Assembly: GCA_963277665.1 (NCBI GenBank)
Contig: OY728131.1
Span: 1,395,028,688-1,395,092,687, forward strand
Direction of reading: 5' to 3'
From: Viscum album
Taxonomy: Eukaryota > Streptophyta > Magnoliopsida > Santalales > Viscaceae
Length of the DNA: 64,000 nucleotides
Notes under the pieces: generated by a model
The model's database searches: none
Told to the model about the DNA's origin: nothing
What the model saw: the letters and a program-made list of their open reading frames with translations, nothing else
Made by a program: the position numbers and the translations under genes
Shown here: in pieces, positions 14,440 through 22,739 of the stretch
Numbering within the stretch: position 1 is the stretch's first letter
Layout: each line of letters begins with the position of its first letter

Positions 14440-14550
14440 ACCGGGACGTCATGTAAGAATTTGGTAGGAGATTCACCCTTATCACCATTCAGTTGTGGGT
14501 TCGATCCCCATGACCTTAACAGATGTGTTATTTGTCACACATCCAATGAG
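14440..14550 (+). repeat. tRNA-like segment, probable SINE fragment
   Basis: TTTGGTAGGAG resembles a pol III A box and, about 35 bp on, GGGTTCGATCCCCATGAC carries a near-perfect B box (GGTTCGATCC) inside a T-arm-like hairpin. A second hairpin follows: GATGTGT, eight bases, ACACATC. No complete cloverleaf with an acceptor stem could be folded by eye, so a tRNA-derived SINE fragment is more likely than a working tRNA gene. Confidence 0.4.
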
Positions 14551-15266
14551 TTTTTCTATTTCCAAAACTATATTAATATAATATTAATAAAATTTTCAAA
14601 AAATCCTTAAAAGGAGACATAAAATATTTTAACCTCAAAGGTTATCTCATAAATTTAATTTTTTACACTAAAAACTAATAACCCTATTAACATCTAATTC
14701 AGGGGTCATAGAAACCCAAAATACTACCAATTCATTTAATCATATATACTCCAAATGTAATGGATTGTTTTCTCAAATTATATTTCTCATATCATAAAAT
14801 TAGGTGCTACATGTACCTTAAAAAGTATCACATTTTTACCATTTTTCAAAGGCATTTATTCAATCTAATATATGTTTCCAAATTTATGAAAATAAAACCA
14901 ACTATAAAAAAATAATTATAAATTCCCTGATTCCTATAAAATTTTTAAAATACCACTTCATGATGAATTTTAAAAAGCAAAACATAATAAAATCATTTAT
15001 TCAATTTATTAATCCAATATCCATTATTGTTTAGTTTATTCCTTAATATGTCATTCCTAAAATAAAATATATGAATTATATCTTTATGATTCATCAATAT
15101 CAACTCAAAAAATATTTTATACAGAGAACGTAAGAAAATAATATTACATTAAACATAGACATCATGATTTATTTGATCTCCCATTTATTTTCGACATATA
15201 TTATGTAAATGTTCTTATCCCTTGTGAATCTTCTCTTTTCAAGAGATTTTTTAATGATGATGTTTT

Positions 15267-15485
15267 TTAAATCAAAATAAAAAAGATATCATGAACTGTA
15301 CTATTTTGTAGAAAAGAAAAGGTGTTAGAAAGGTCAAACAATTTCTTACAGGTAGTTTGAATACTCAAAATTATATCGAAATCATTTGAACAATAATATT
15401 CAATAATAGTGATGATCAAATCATCAGGGAGGGATAAGAAGGTTTTAAAATATATATTTCCTTCCATATTAACATTCATGCCCAA
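15267..15485 (-). pseudogene. F-box-like gene fragment (At2g35280-type)
   Basis: A 72-codon open stretch whose residues 18-53 resemble a plant F-box: SLPDDLIITIIEYY, then a spacer and TTCKKLFDLSN. The LP-D-L start, the hydrophobic helix and the CK-L motif are as in F-box proteins of the At2g35280-like family, and the following FLQNSTVHDIFFILI fits the stretch after the F-box there. F-box proteins bind SKP1 and recruit substrates to SCF ubiquitin ligases. Here only the N-terminal part is visible; the sequence downstream breaks into other frames. It lies on the same strand as element A, about 0.4 kb inside the 5' LTR of A. It could be a captured host fragment, or a chance match in AT-rich DNA. 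Confidence 0.4.
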
Positions 15486-15863
15486 ATCTATTCAAATGTA
15501 AATTAATTATACATAAAATAAAGTATTAGAGGAAAAATAAACTATATGATCAATATAATCCCTTGATTTTTCTATAATACTTTCATCCTTTGACCCCTTA
15601 TATCTCAGTTGATTTTAGATTTTATTTGATCCACCTAAATTTCAATAATCCATAAAAATTACCCATATGATAATAACCCTTTTATTTATATAAGATCATT
15701 AATTATTCCTTAATAACATCCTAACCTATAATTATTTTGAAACATGGATCTAATAAATACTCTAAGGACCCAACCAAAAACATTTCATATTATAGTGGTT
15801 TTAAACTAGAATTCACATTTTAATGTTCCCAAGAATCCTTTTAGTTTAGAGATGTGCAGAATT

Positions 15864-15876
15864 AGGTAACGACCAA
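15864..15876 (-). other. Decayed tRNA primer binding site of element A
   Basis: The plus strand GGTAACGACCAACA directly before the LTR edge TGTAACAACTC resembles the complement of the initiator-Met primer site (CTCTGATACCA) with several substitutions. Its position fixes the 5' LTR edge at 15,879. Confidence 0.45.
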
Positions 15877-15878
15877 CA

Positions 15879-17945
15879 TGTAACAACTCAATTATTAATA
15901 AGGGGGAACTTCTACTCAATACTGATTATTTATATAAACCAAAAAAGACTAAGATCAAACGTGGTTACTTTTTATGCCCAATCTTTAAAAATTTCCTATT
16001 CATGTCATCCTTATCTCCACTAATCCTGAAATGCTATTATTTTTATTTCAAACATTTCATGAGAAAAATTTATCTGTAAAGGACATTAAATAAAAGTAAA
16101 GTTTAGTCTGGTGACAATCCATAAATCATTTTCGTAAAAAATTACCTTTTTTATTCAGAAAAATGAATAATATTTTCAAATATATAATTATCTTAAATTT
16201 TGAGAAGGAATAAAATTTTATGAAAACTAATTAAAATTAATCTAAATAATATGTAGGTAACTTTGGATATCCTTTAGCATCTCATCCTTAGAAAATCAAT
16301 TATTGGTTTACCATACACTTTGTGGGAGACCCCGTATTAAACCGTAATTGGATTACCGAGTGCTATCTAGGCCACCCCATGTTAAGCTATAATGTGTTTC
16401 CCAATTCTATCTAGCCCAAAACATGTTACATAATAAAAAGAATTCATAATTTTATCTGACCAACACATTTTATGTTATAATTGGACTTACTGATTCTATA
16501 TAGTCCAACCCATGTTTTAATATAAATAGAATTCATAATGTTATCTGAACAACCCATTTTATGTTATAATGGGCATTCCCAGCATTATCTAGGACACCAT
16601 ATGTTAATTTACAACTGTTATTCCCTGTGATATCTTGGCCACACCATGTTATGCTATAATTATATTTACTAATGCAATCTGGTAGACCACATGTTAAATT
16701 CAAAAGTACCTCTTAATGAATAAAATGTTTTTTTCTCTTAGTCATAAATAATTTCAAAAAATATTTGAAATTTATAGAAAAATCAATTTTGATATCACAC
16801 ACCCATTATTTTTTAATAATGAAATTTCAAATAAAAACACAAAAAACATCAAAAATAAACCATTTCCATTGAAAACCCATTATATTTTTCAAAATAATAA
16901 TCAAATAATTCATGTTCTGTGATGTTGGGAAAATATTCCCTAACCATATATGTAAAAAACAATTCGTTCAAAATTTTGTCGGAAACGTCACATTGAACAT
17001 CTTTTAGAAAACCACGGATATAACACATTCAATTTTTTTTAAAGAAGTGAAAAATGGTGAAAATTACATTAAAAATCATAAGTGAATAGTAAAATCATTT
17101 TTGGAAAAATTCATCAAAAAAATTGACATACAATAAAAATATTTTTTTAATAGTAACATAAAGCATATTTTTTAAAGGAGAAATCCTTATAAATATAAAA
17201 TTATTGAAGTGGAAACTAAACAAAAGAATAAAATATTTTTAAACATAATAAATTCACATAAAAATATTTTATATATAACAAAATACATTAAAAAGTCATT
17301 TCAAACATAATATTTGAATGATATAATCAAGAAGTATAAGTTTAACCCCAAGAATGGAAATTGGGTCAAGAAAATCCCTTACCTCAAATTTAAATTCCTT
17401 AAATGTGTTCAAACCACCTGTATAGTGGATTGAATAATGTTACTAACTCATTAAATAACTATATTAATATTTATAATACCATATATGATGGTGTTATAAC
17501 ATTTTATAAGACATTAATTATTAATATATCATTATTTTTATGATTTTGGATGTGTTCATTTCATGGTTCCATGATTGGATTATTTGTATATAATAAGTGA
17601 TGTAAATGAAAAATTGGATTTCAATAGTATAAATGGAATGTAATTGAAATAATGAACATCCAAAAGTATCAATGGTACCATATATGATTTTTTATTAAAT
17701 GAGTATGATTTATTATATAAAACATTAATGATAAATGTTTAGTTTATTTTGAAAGTTTTCCTAAAAAACGTGAAATTTTTTAATTTAATTTAATATTTTC
17801 TTTTTTGTATTAGTTTGAGAACATGAAATAAGTTATAATATACCTATTAGAATATTATTTTGGCATAATTAATGTTTATTAAAATCATTAAATGTTTTAA
17901 TGGAAATCGAATAAAATTATTATTCATAGAGGTGATTAACGGACA
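15879..17945 (-). repeat. Element A 5' LTR, first segment
   Basis: Begins TGTAACAACTC, like TGTAACGACCC in element G. It contains the 45-bp array and continues with sequence similar to element B LTRs (17,380-17,600 resembles 3,390-3,600 and 11,290-11,530). Around 17,930-17,945 it is interrupted by element H and resumes near 21,062. Confidence 0.7.
16322..16700. repeat. ~45-bp tandem array inside element A 5' LTR
   Basis: About eight degenerate units of 44-45 bp with the motif CCACCCCATGTTAAGC. It is the partner of the array at 194-510. Confidence 0.85.
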
Positions 17946-18276
17946 TTACATGTGAAGTGCATTGTGTTGCATTTGTTGTCAATGAGGCATGAAGTTGTCC
18001 TGGAATGAATGGATGTCAAGGAGTCAAGATGTGAATGTCAAAGGATGTGATGGTGATGGTGATGAAGGAGAATGGCCATGGTACTAAGATGCATGTCACT
18101 TAGGAGATTCACTAAGTGACATAGGAGCTGATGGTTGAAACATTCTCTAAGAAAATCTGGCGATTGTTGAGCTGATCTTAAAGTTCCAAGAACTTGTATC
18201 AACTGGATACAATGTCACAACATTGTTTGAAGACCATGCATTGTCTTCACAATGCATGAGGAGAAGAAAAGAAGTC

Positions 18277-18362
18277 TTCAGTGGGATTCTGGAGCCAGCC
18301 AGTGGGACTCTGGTAACACTGTGGGACGCAGTATAAAGACCCTCCTGTGGGACTCAGGAGAG
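18277..18362 (+). repeat. Four-fold GTGGGACTCTGG repeat around the H promoter
   Basis: GTGGGATTCTGG, GTGGGACTCTGG, GTGGGACGCAG and GTGGGACTCAGG follow each other at 18-32 bp spacing, three before and one after the TATA box. Repeated short motifs beside a TATA box are common as transcription factor sites in LTRs; that role is inferred. Confidence 0.6.
18332..18338 (+). promoter_or_regulatory. TATA box of element H LTR
   Basis: TATAAAG in GCAGTATAAAGACC, about 325 bp upstream of the LTR end. Transcription would start near 18,360-18,370 and read through the gag frame. Confidence 0.6.
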
Positions 18363-18662
18363 ATACGGTGGGAAGCTGTATCGACCATTGTAATACTAAC
18401 AGATTATAATGGGAGAATCCATGCTGAGAGATCATGGCAAGGATGTAGGCCTTTGGTGCCGAACCTTGTAAATCCTTGTGTCCTGTGCCTTTTCATTACT
18501 GCATTATCCGGGAAAGGTTGAGAGATACAAGAAGAGTGGATCGAGGCCTTAACAAGCCATAGAGGTTTAATTGATTAAGAATCAATTAGTAAAAAGTTTT
18601 AAAGGATCACTGATTCACCCCCTCCCCCTCTCAGTGATTCACACTGATCTGGGCACTTCAAT

Positions 18663-18673
18663 TGGTATCAGAG
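18663..18673 (+). other. Primer binding site of element H (tRNA-iMet)
   Basis: TGGTATCAGAG, complementary to the 3' end of plant initiator methionine tRNA, two bases after the LTR end CA. It is intact. Confidence 0.9.
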
Positions 18674-18707
18674 GGAGGTTCCCTCTAAAAGATCCAAGGG
18701 AGTCTAT

Positions 18708-20621
18708 ATGGAGTGCAGATTTGAGGAAATGAAAGAACAGCCTCAAATGGAGATATCTGCCAGGACTCTGAAAAACAGAATGAAGAAACAGGAAAAGAAG
18801 ATGAGGAAGAAGGTTGCTGCAATCAGAGAAACTCCTTCTATGGAAAGAAATGTGAAAGTCAGATCAGATGACAATTCCTTTTATCATTCTTCTGATGAAG
18901 CCTTCTCTAGCTGCGATGAAGATGGAAGGAACAATAATCTTCTAAATGCAATCAAATATCTTCAGAAGAGAGTCCCCAATGAAATTGCAATGTGTATAGC
19001 TACAGGCCTCCTTGATCTTCAAGAAGAAAAATTACAGCTAGAAGATGAAGCCAATTCTCTGGAAGTCCAATTGGCTAAAAGGGTTGGCATAACCAACACT
19101 CTCAGAAAGCTGGTAAATGCCAAAGATGAAACAGTATCTCTTTGCAATGAAAGATATGAAGACACTGCTGAAGAATTGCAAAGAATCCTTTCTGAGAAAG
19201 AAATCTTTAAAGTTATAATCAAAGATGTTTACCATGCACTGGAGAAGAGACATAGAGTATCAATGGTTGTTAAAGATGCTCAACCTGAAGACAAAGTAAA
19301 ATTGGTGAAGGAGCTGAACAATTCATTGCAAGAATTAAAGAAGGTGCATGAAGACCAGATGAAACAACTGGTGGAGAATTGGGAAGGAAGGCTAAGAACT
19401 GTTGAGGATGAGAAGAACTCCCTTAACATGAAATGCTTAGAACTAGAGGTGATATTGACAAATCAGCAATCACCTAAAGCCAAAGCCTCCCAGTCAACTG
19501 AAAGAAGAAATGTTGCTACTCAAGTGAGCTTTGAGAAGGATGATTCTAAAAGCAAGACATCCTCTAGTGAAAGTGCAACAACTTCTAGAAAGAAGGTACC
19601 ATCCATACCATCTTGTACTGATGCTTCTAATTGTGTTTCCACAAAAAGTCCAGGATGGAAGAATAATTCCAAACAAGTATGGATGAAGACAATAAAGAAG
19701 CAGAGCTCTCCTGAAACAGCACAACAGGTCAAGAAAAGTACCCTTCAATCAGAAGGAATCAAGAGGTCAAGATTTGTGGGTCAATGTTGGTGTTGTAACA
19801 AGTATGGGCACTGTGGAAAGGATTGTTGGTACAATCCACTGAATGTCAAAGCACAAAGGAAGCCCATGCCAAGGGGGAGCAAGCCAGAAGAAAAGAAGCA
19901 GCATCCACAGGTCCAGAGACATCTGTTTACTGCTAACAGATTTGGATTACTTGACAACATCTGGGATGTTTGCAAAAGTGGTCAAAAAGATACATGTCAG
20001 TCTCCAACTGTATCCAGAGCTCAAAAGAAGAAAAGATCACAGTACCTGGCTCAAAAGGATTCCTTGGGAGGCAAGCAGAAGAAAGTAGAAAATGCTCCCA
20101 AGAAGTGTTTGAAAAAGGATGAGAAGACCTTGGAGTCTAAGTCCAAGAAGGGTGAGTCATCCAGTAGGACCACCAAGAAGACATGCTTCTACTGTGGAAA
20201 GAAAGGTCATACCATGGATCTTTGCAAACAAGCCATGGAAATCAATAGAAGCCAACTGAACTCAAACAGACAATCAATCCAGAAGAAGAAGAAGGGATTG
20301 ATTGAAAACAAGTTGCCTAAGAAAGGTAGCTTGACAGCATCAAAAGAACCATGTGGAATTTCCAAAACTGAGGTCACACTTCCAAATGATTTACTTGTCA
20401 TATGGCCACATCAGTTGAAACTTGCCAGAGAACTACAAAGAGTTGAAGATGAAGCTCTGGCAATTGCTAAAGCAAAAGGGAAGAAGAAGGTTTCACATGA
20501 AGATGTTTTGAGAACCACACCAGCACAATCATCAATGAAGATCAAATGTGCAAGTGTGAAGACTGGTGAAAATGGGACATCTCGGTTGAGAGAATCTTCT
20601 CAACCTTGTTGTTCACATTGA
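18708..20621 (+). CDS. Gag-like protein with coiled coil and two CCHC zinc knuckles (637 aa)
   Basis: Likely nucleocapsid/structural protein of element H, which would package element RNA in cytoplasmic particles. The first ATG after the primer site (35 nt on) opens a frame with no interruption. Residues 1-35 are basic; about 100-252 are heptad-rich and should form a long coiled coil; 255-350 are Ser/Lys-rich. The first zinc knuckle is C360-x2-C363-x4-H368-x4-C373, the second C493-x2-C496-x4-H501-x4-C506. NRFGLL at 410-415 sits between them, a short motif I associate with the inter-knuckle region of SIRE-type gags. The basic linkers fit RNA binding. No UBN2 capsid domain is recognisable at the N-terminus, and no protease follows. 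Known: knuckles of this form bind retroelement RNA. Inferred: a UBN2-deleted copia gag dependent on a helper element. A domesticated gag gene is the alternative. Confidence 0.75.
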   Translation: MECRFEEMKEQPQMEISARTLKNRMKKQEKKMRKKVAAIRETPSMERNVKVRSDDNSFYHSSDEAFSSCDEDGRNNNLLNAIKYLQKRVPNEIAMCIATGLLDLQEEKLQLEDEANSLEVQLAKRVGITNTLRKLVNAKDETVSLCNERYEDTAEELQRILSEKEIFKVIIKDVYHALEKRHRVSMVVKDAQPEDKVKLVKELNNSLQELKKVHEDQMKQLVENWEGRLRTVEDEKNSLNMKCLELEVILTNQQSPKAKASQSTERRNVATQVSFEKDDSKSKTSSSESATTSRKKVPSIPSCTDASNCVSTKSPGWKNNSKQVWMKTIKKQSSPETAQQVKKSTLQSEGIKRSRFVGQCWCCNKYGHCGKDCWYNPLNVKAQRKPMPRGSKPEEKKQHPQVQRHLFTANRFGLLDNIWDVCKSGQKDTCQSPTVSRAQKKKRSQYLAQKDSLGGKQKKVENAPKKCLKKDEKTLESKSKKGESSSRTTKKTCFYCGKKGHTMDLCKQAMEINRSQLNSNRQSIQKKKKGLIENKLPKKGSLTASKEPCGISKTEVTLPNDLLVIWPHQLKLARELQRVEDEALAIAKAKGKKKVSHEDVLRTTPAQSSMKIKCASVKTGENGTSRLRESSQPCCSH

Positions 20622-21061
20622 TGAACCAAGGAGGTTCCATCTTATTCCCTTATACTATTGGTATTTACATGTGCTGACATTGCAGGGAATTGAAGATGAT
20701 GATCATTCTCAACTGGAGGATGGTTTGGACAGAATGGAGTGCACCCCTTGAGGGGGAGCCAATCTGAAGAAGATGGCATTCTTAGATTAATACCATCTTG
20801 AGAAAAGCTGAAGGTATTCCAATCATACTTTCATCCCTTGTTTCTTAATTGAGTTTATCTTGTCAATTAAGGGGGAGTATGGATTGAAGACAAATGGATG
20901 AAAGGGGGAGCTTTATCTTTGCACCTGAACATTCTAATGAGTTTTGTGAAGTATGTGCAGGATTTAGCAATTCATTGGTATATCTGAAAAATTTCAAACC
21001 CCTAAGCATGATCTCACATGTACAGTGAATTTTGGACAACTTTGAATTCCTTGGTCATATC
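20622..21061 (+). other. Element H 3' region with three polypurine tracts
   Basis: GGGGGAG occurs at 20,752-20,758, 20,871-20,877 and 20,904-20,910, the last two as AAGGGGGAG. Repeated tracts of this kind mark the 3' untranslated part of SIRE-type copia elements, just before the 3' LTR. No copy of the 5' LTR follows; recognisable element A LTR sequence resumes near 21,062. Confidence 0.6.
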
Positions 21062-22611
21062 ACTCTTGTTTTCTACACCGGGTTAGCCCAAGTAGACTTA
21101 GAGTTGATCTACTAAAAACATAAAACTCAAGTATATACATGATTTTAGAGTTATAATTATTTGATGGATAAAGGAGGTTAAGATAATATAGATTGAGAAA
21201 AGAACTTAAGATGGATTTTTTGAGAAAATTACCTCTTAGATATAACCTCCTCAAAAGACCAACTAAGAATTTGACTTTGACTTTTGGTAATACGATAAGG
21301 ACATGGACATGGGGATATTTAAGAGGAGAGGTTGGGAGAGAGATTTTAGAAGATAAAAATCTTTTTAATTGAAATACCATTGGGTGTAGTGGTATTTATA
21401 CTAGAGGATTTGTTGATTAAAGTGATTTAAATAATGATTATATTGTGATTAAACCCTACCACATTAATGACGAATTAATTTAAACGAAGTATATTGTTAA
21501 TTAAATTTTTGGAGGCTCATTAGGGTTGATAAATACCTCTTCATACCATTATATGTACTAATTTTTAGGTATGTTATTCTATTACCTATTAGCTTTAACC
21601 CTTGTCGCAATTTTAATTATACTATGATAAATATTTTATTTAAAATGATAAATTTTTATAAATATAAATAAAATTTACCTTATAGTAAAATTTTGAACTT
21701 ATTATACCAAATATGGATTCCATGTTACCTAATTGAATTCACAGAGTTGAAAATTTTTTGTTAAAAATTAATACTTCAAAACTGATGAAAAAAGCGGGGG
21801 ATTAAAGTGAAAAGTTCAAAAGATTGAAATGTTTTTACGTAAAAATTAATTTCTAAATAGATTAAAATGACATAAATTTGTTTAATTTATCTATAATTAG
21901 AGTAATTATACTTTAAAACCTATTTAAAATATAAAATAACTATCTTAATATTTTATAATAAAAAATATTTTCTCTGACAAAATGTTGTACTCTTCGCTAT
22001 TCATCAAAAAATAAAACATTTTAGAAAAATATAAAATGTTTACCCTAACTGAATTTTGATATTCCTCTTTAAAAAATTAAGCGTATTTTTTTAATTTTTT
22101 ATAACTGTTTCATATTTTTGAATTAAAATTGTCAAGCTGATAAAAGGTGAAATAATTATCTTTTTGGAAATTTAGTTTCTTATGCTTAAAATTTGATTTA
22201 TTCTTATCTTAATTATATCAATGTTATTGGATGATTTTATAAAAAAAATTATTGAATATATAAAATATAAATTTCATTAAAATATTTCAATAATAGTTTT
22301 TAATTTTAATTATTAAGACAAAAATCCATTTTTTGCATAAAAATTGTTTTTTTATAAAAATACCACACCCCTTTTATTAAATTTATATTTATTTTTTACA
22401 TATAATTAATTTCTAACCAATTAATTCATTTTATAAACAAGTTTAAACAATTTTTCATAATTTTCTTAATATAATTACTTCCCACCATTCTAATAGATTT
22501 GTTATAAAAGTTAAATTTAAATAATATTTTTTAGACATTTCTGTAAGCTTTATGTGGCATATCTTATATGACATTGAGAATAATATTTCCTTTTAAACAT
22601 TTAGGATTTGA
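21062..22611 (-). repeat. Element A 5' LTR, second segment
   Basis: Continues the LTR broken at 17,945. It matches the R-region landmarks of element B LTRs (ACCTCTTAG near 21,230 against ACCTCTTG near 3,940) and then the left LTR of A from about 1,060 to its end. The terminus at about 22,611 (AGGATTTGAA) aligns with AGGATGTCACA at 2,091. A 106-codon open stretch on the minus strand (21,060-21,380) lies wholly in LTR sequence and is not called a gene. Confidence 0.7.
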
Positions 22612-22739
22612 AAAAAAAATTCATAATTTTTTCAAATATTTTCAAGTGATTTTTCTTATTATTTTTATATAATACTTATTAATTTTTTTATATCATTTCA
22701 GAATATATATTTTTCTTTTAACTATCTCAAACAAGATTG

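Larger units (their letters stand above)
13636..15878 (-). other. Element A interior, 5' part
   Basis: Interior of A between the right LTR of B and the 5' LTR of A. No gag, protease, RT or integrase motif was found. It contains a tRNA-like SINE head (14,440-14,550) and an F-box-like fragment (15,267-15,485). The rest is AT-rich and unassigned. Confidence 0.5.
17951..18660 (+). repeat. Element H 5' LTR (left edge approximate)
   Basis: Clearly less AT-rich than its surroundings. It ends GGGCACTTCA, two bases before the primer site. The left edge could be TGTGAAG at 17,951 or TGTTGCATTTG at 17,965; neither is supported by a target duplication. An 89-codon open frame inside (18,252-18,521) shows no protein features and is not called. 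Confidence 0.55.
17946..21061 (+). mobile_element. Element H: Ty1/copia-like gag-only retroelement, nested in the LTR of A
   Basis: Order on the plus strand: an LTR-like segment with TATA box ending in CA at 18,660, a primer binding site matching initiator Met-tRNA at 18,663, one long gag frame (18,708-20,621), and a 3' region with three GGGGGAG tracts. There is no protease, integrase, RT or RNase H. The LTR tail (a C-rich tract, then CTTCA directly before ATTGGTATCAGAG) and the GGGGGAG tracts are typical of SIRE/Tork-type copia elements. The frame is intact while the LTR around it is decayed, so insertion is recent or the frame is maintained. No 3' LTR and no target duplication were found; both borders are approximate, placed where similarity to element A/B LTRs stops and resumes. 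Confidence 0.65.
1..22611 (-). mobile_element. Element A: gypsy-type LTR element, interrupted by two insertions, no recognisable pol
   Basis: The outer element of the left third. Its minus-strand orientation is shown by a 3' LTR ending at 2,091 followed by a polypurine tract, and by a 5' LTR whose plus-strand edge TGTAACAACTC is at 15,879 next to a decayed primer site. The two LTR copies share a 45-bp array (194-510 and 16,322-16,700) and the same closing sequence (about 2,020-2,091 and 22,540-22,611). Element B occupies 2,427-13,635 and element H about 17,946-21,061. After removing B, only about 2.6 kb of interior remains, and no protease, RT or integrase motif could be read in it. It may be a non-autonomous (LARD-like) derivative, or pol may have been deleted. 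The left LTR runs off the window, so target duplications cannot be checked. Confidence 0.7.

Noticed and set aside
14440..14550. A functional tRNA gene
   Set aside because: The T-arm and boxes are present but no acceptor stem or clear anticodon arm could be folded.
18252..18521. 89-codon open frame upstream of the H gag
   Set aside because: It lies wholly inside the LTR of H across the TATA box and its repeats, with no domain features.
19019..20401. Minus-strand and alternate-frame open stretches inside the H gag
   Set aside because: Shadows of the long plus-strand frame; rich in Phe, Ser and Cys as expected for the antisense of Lys/Glu-rich codons.
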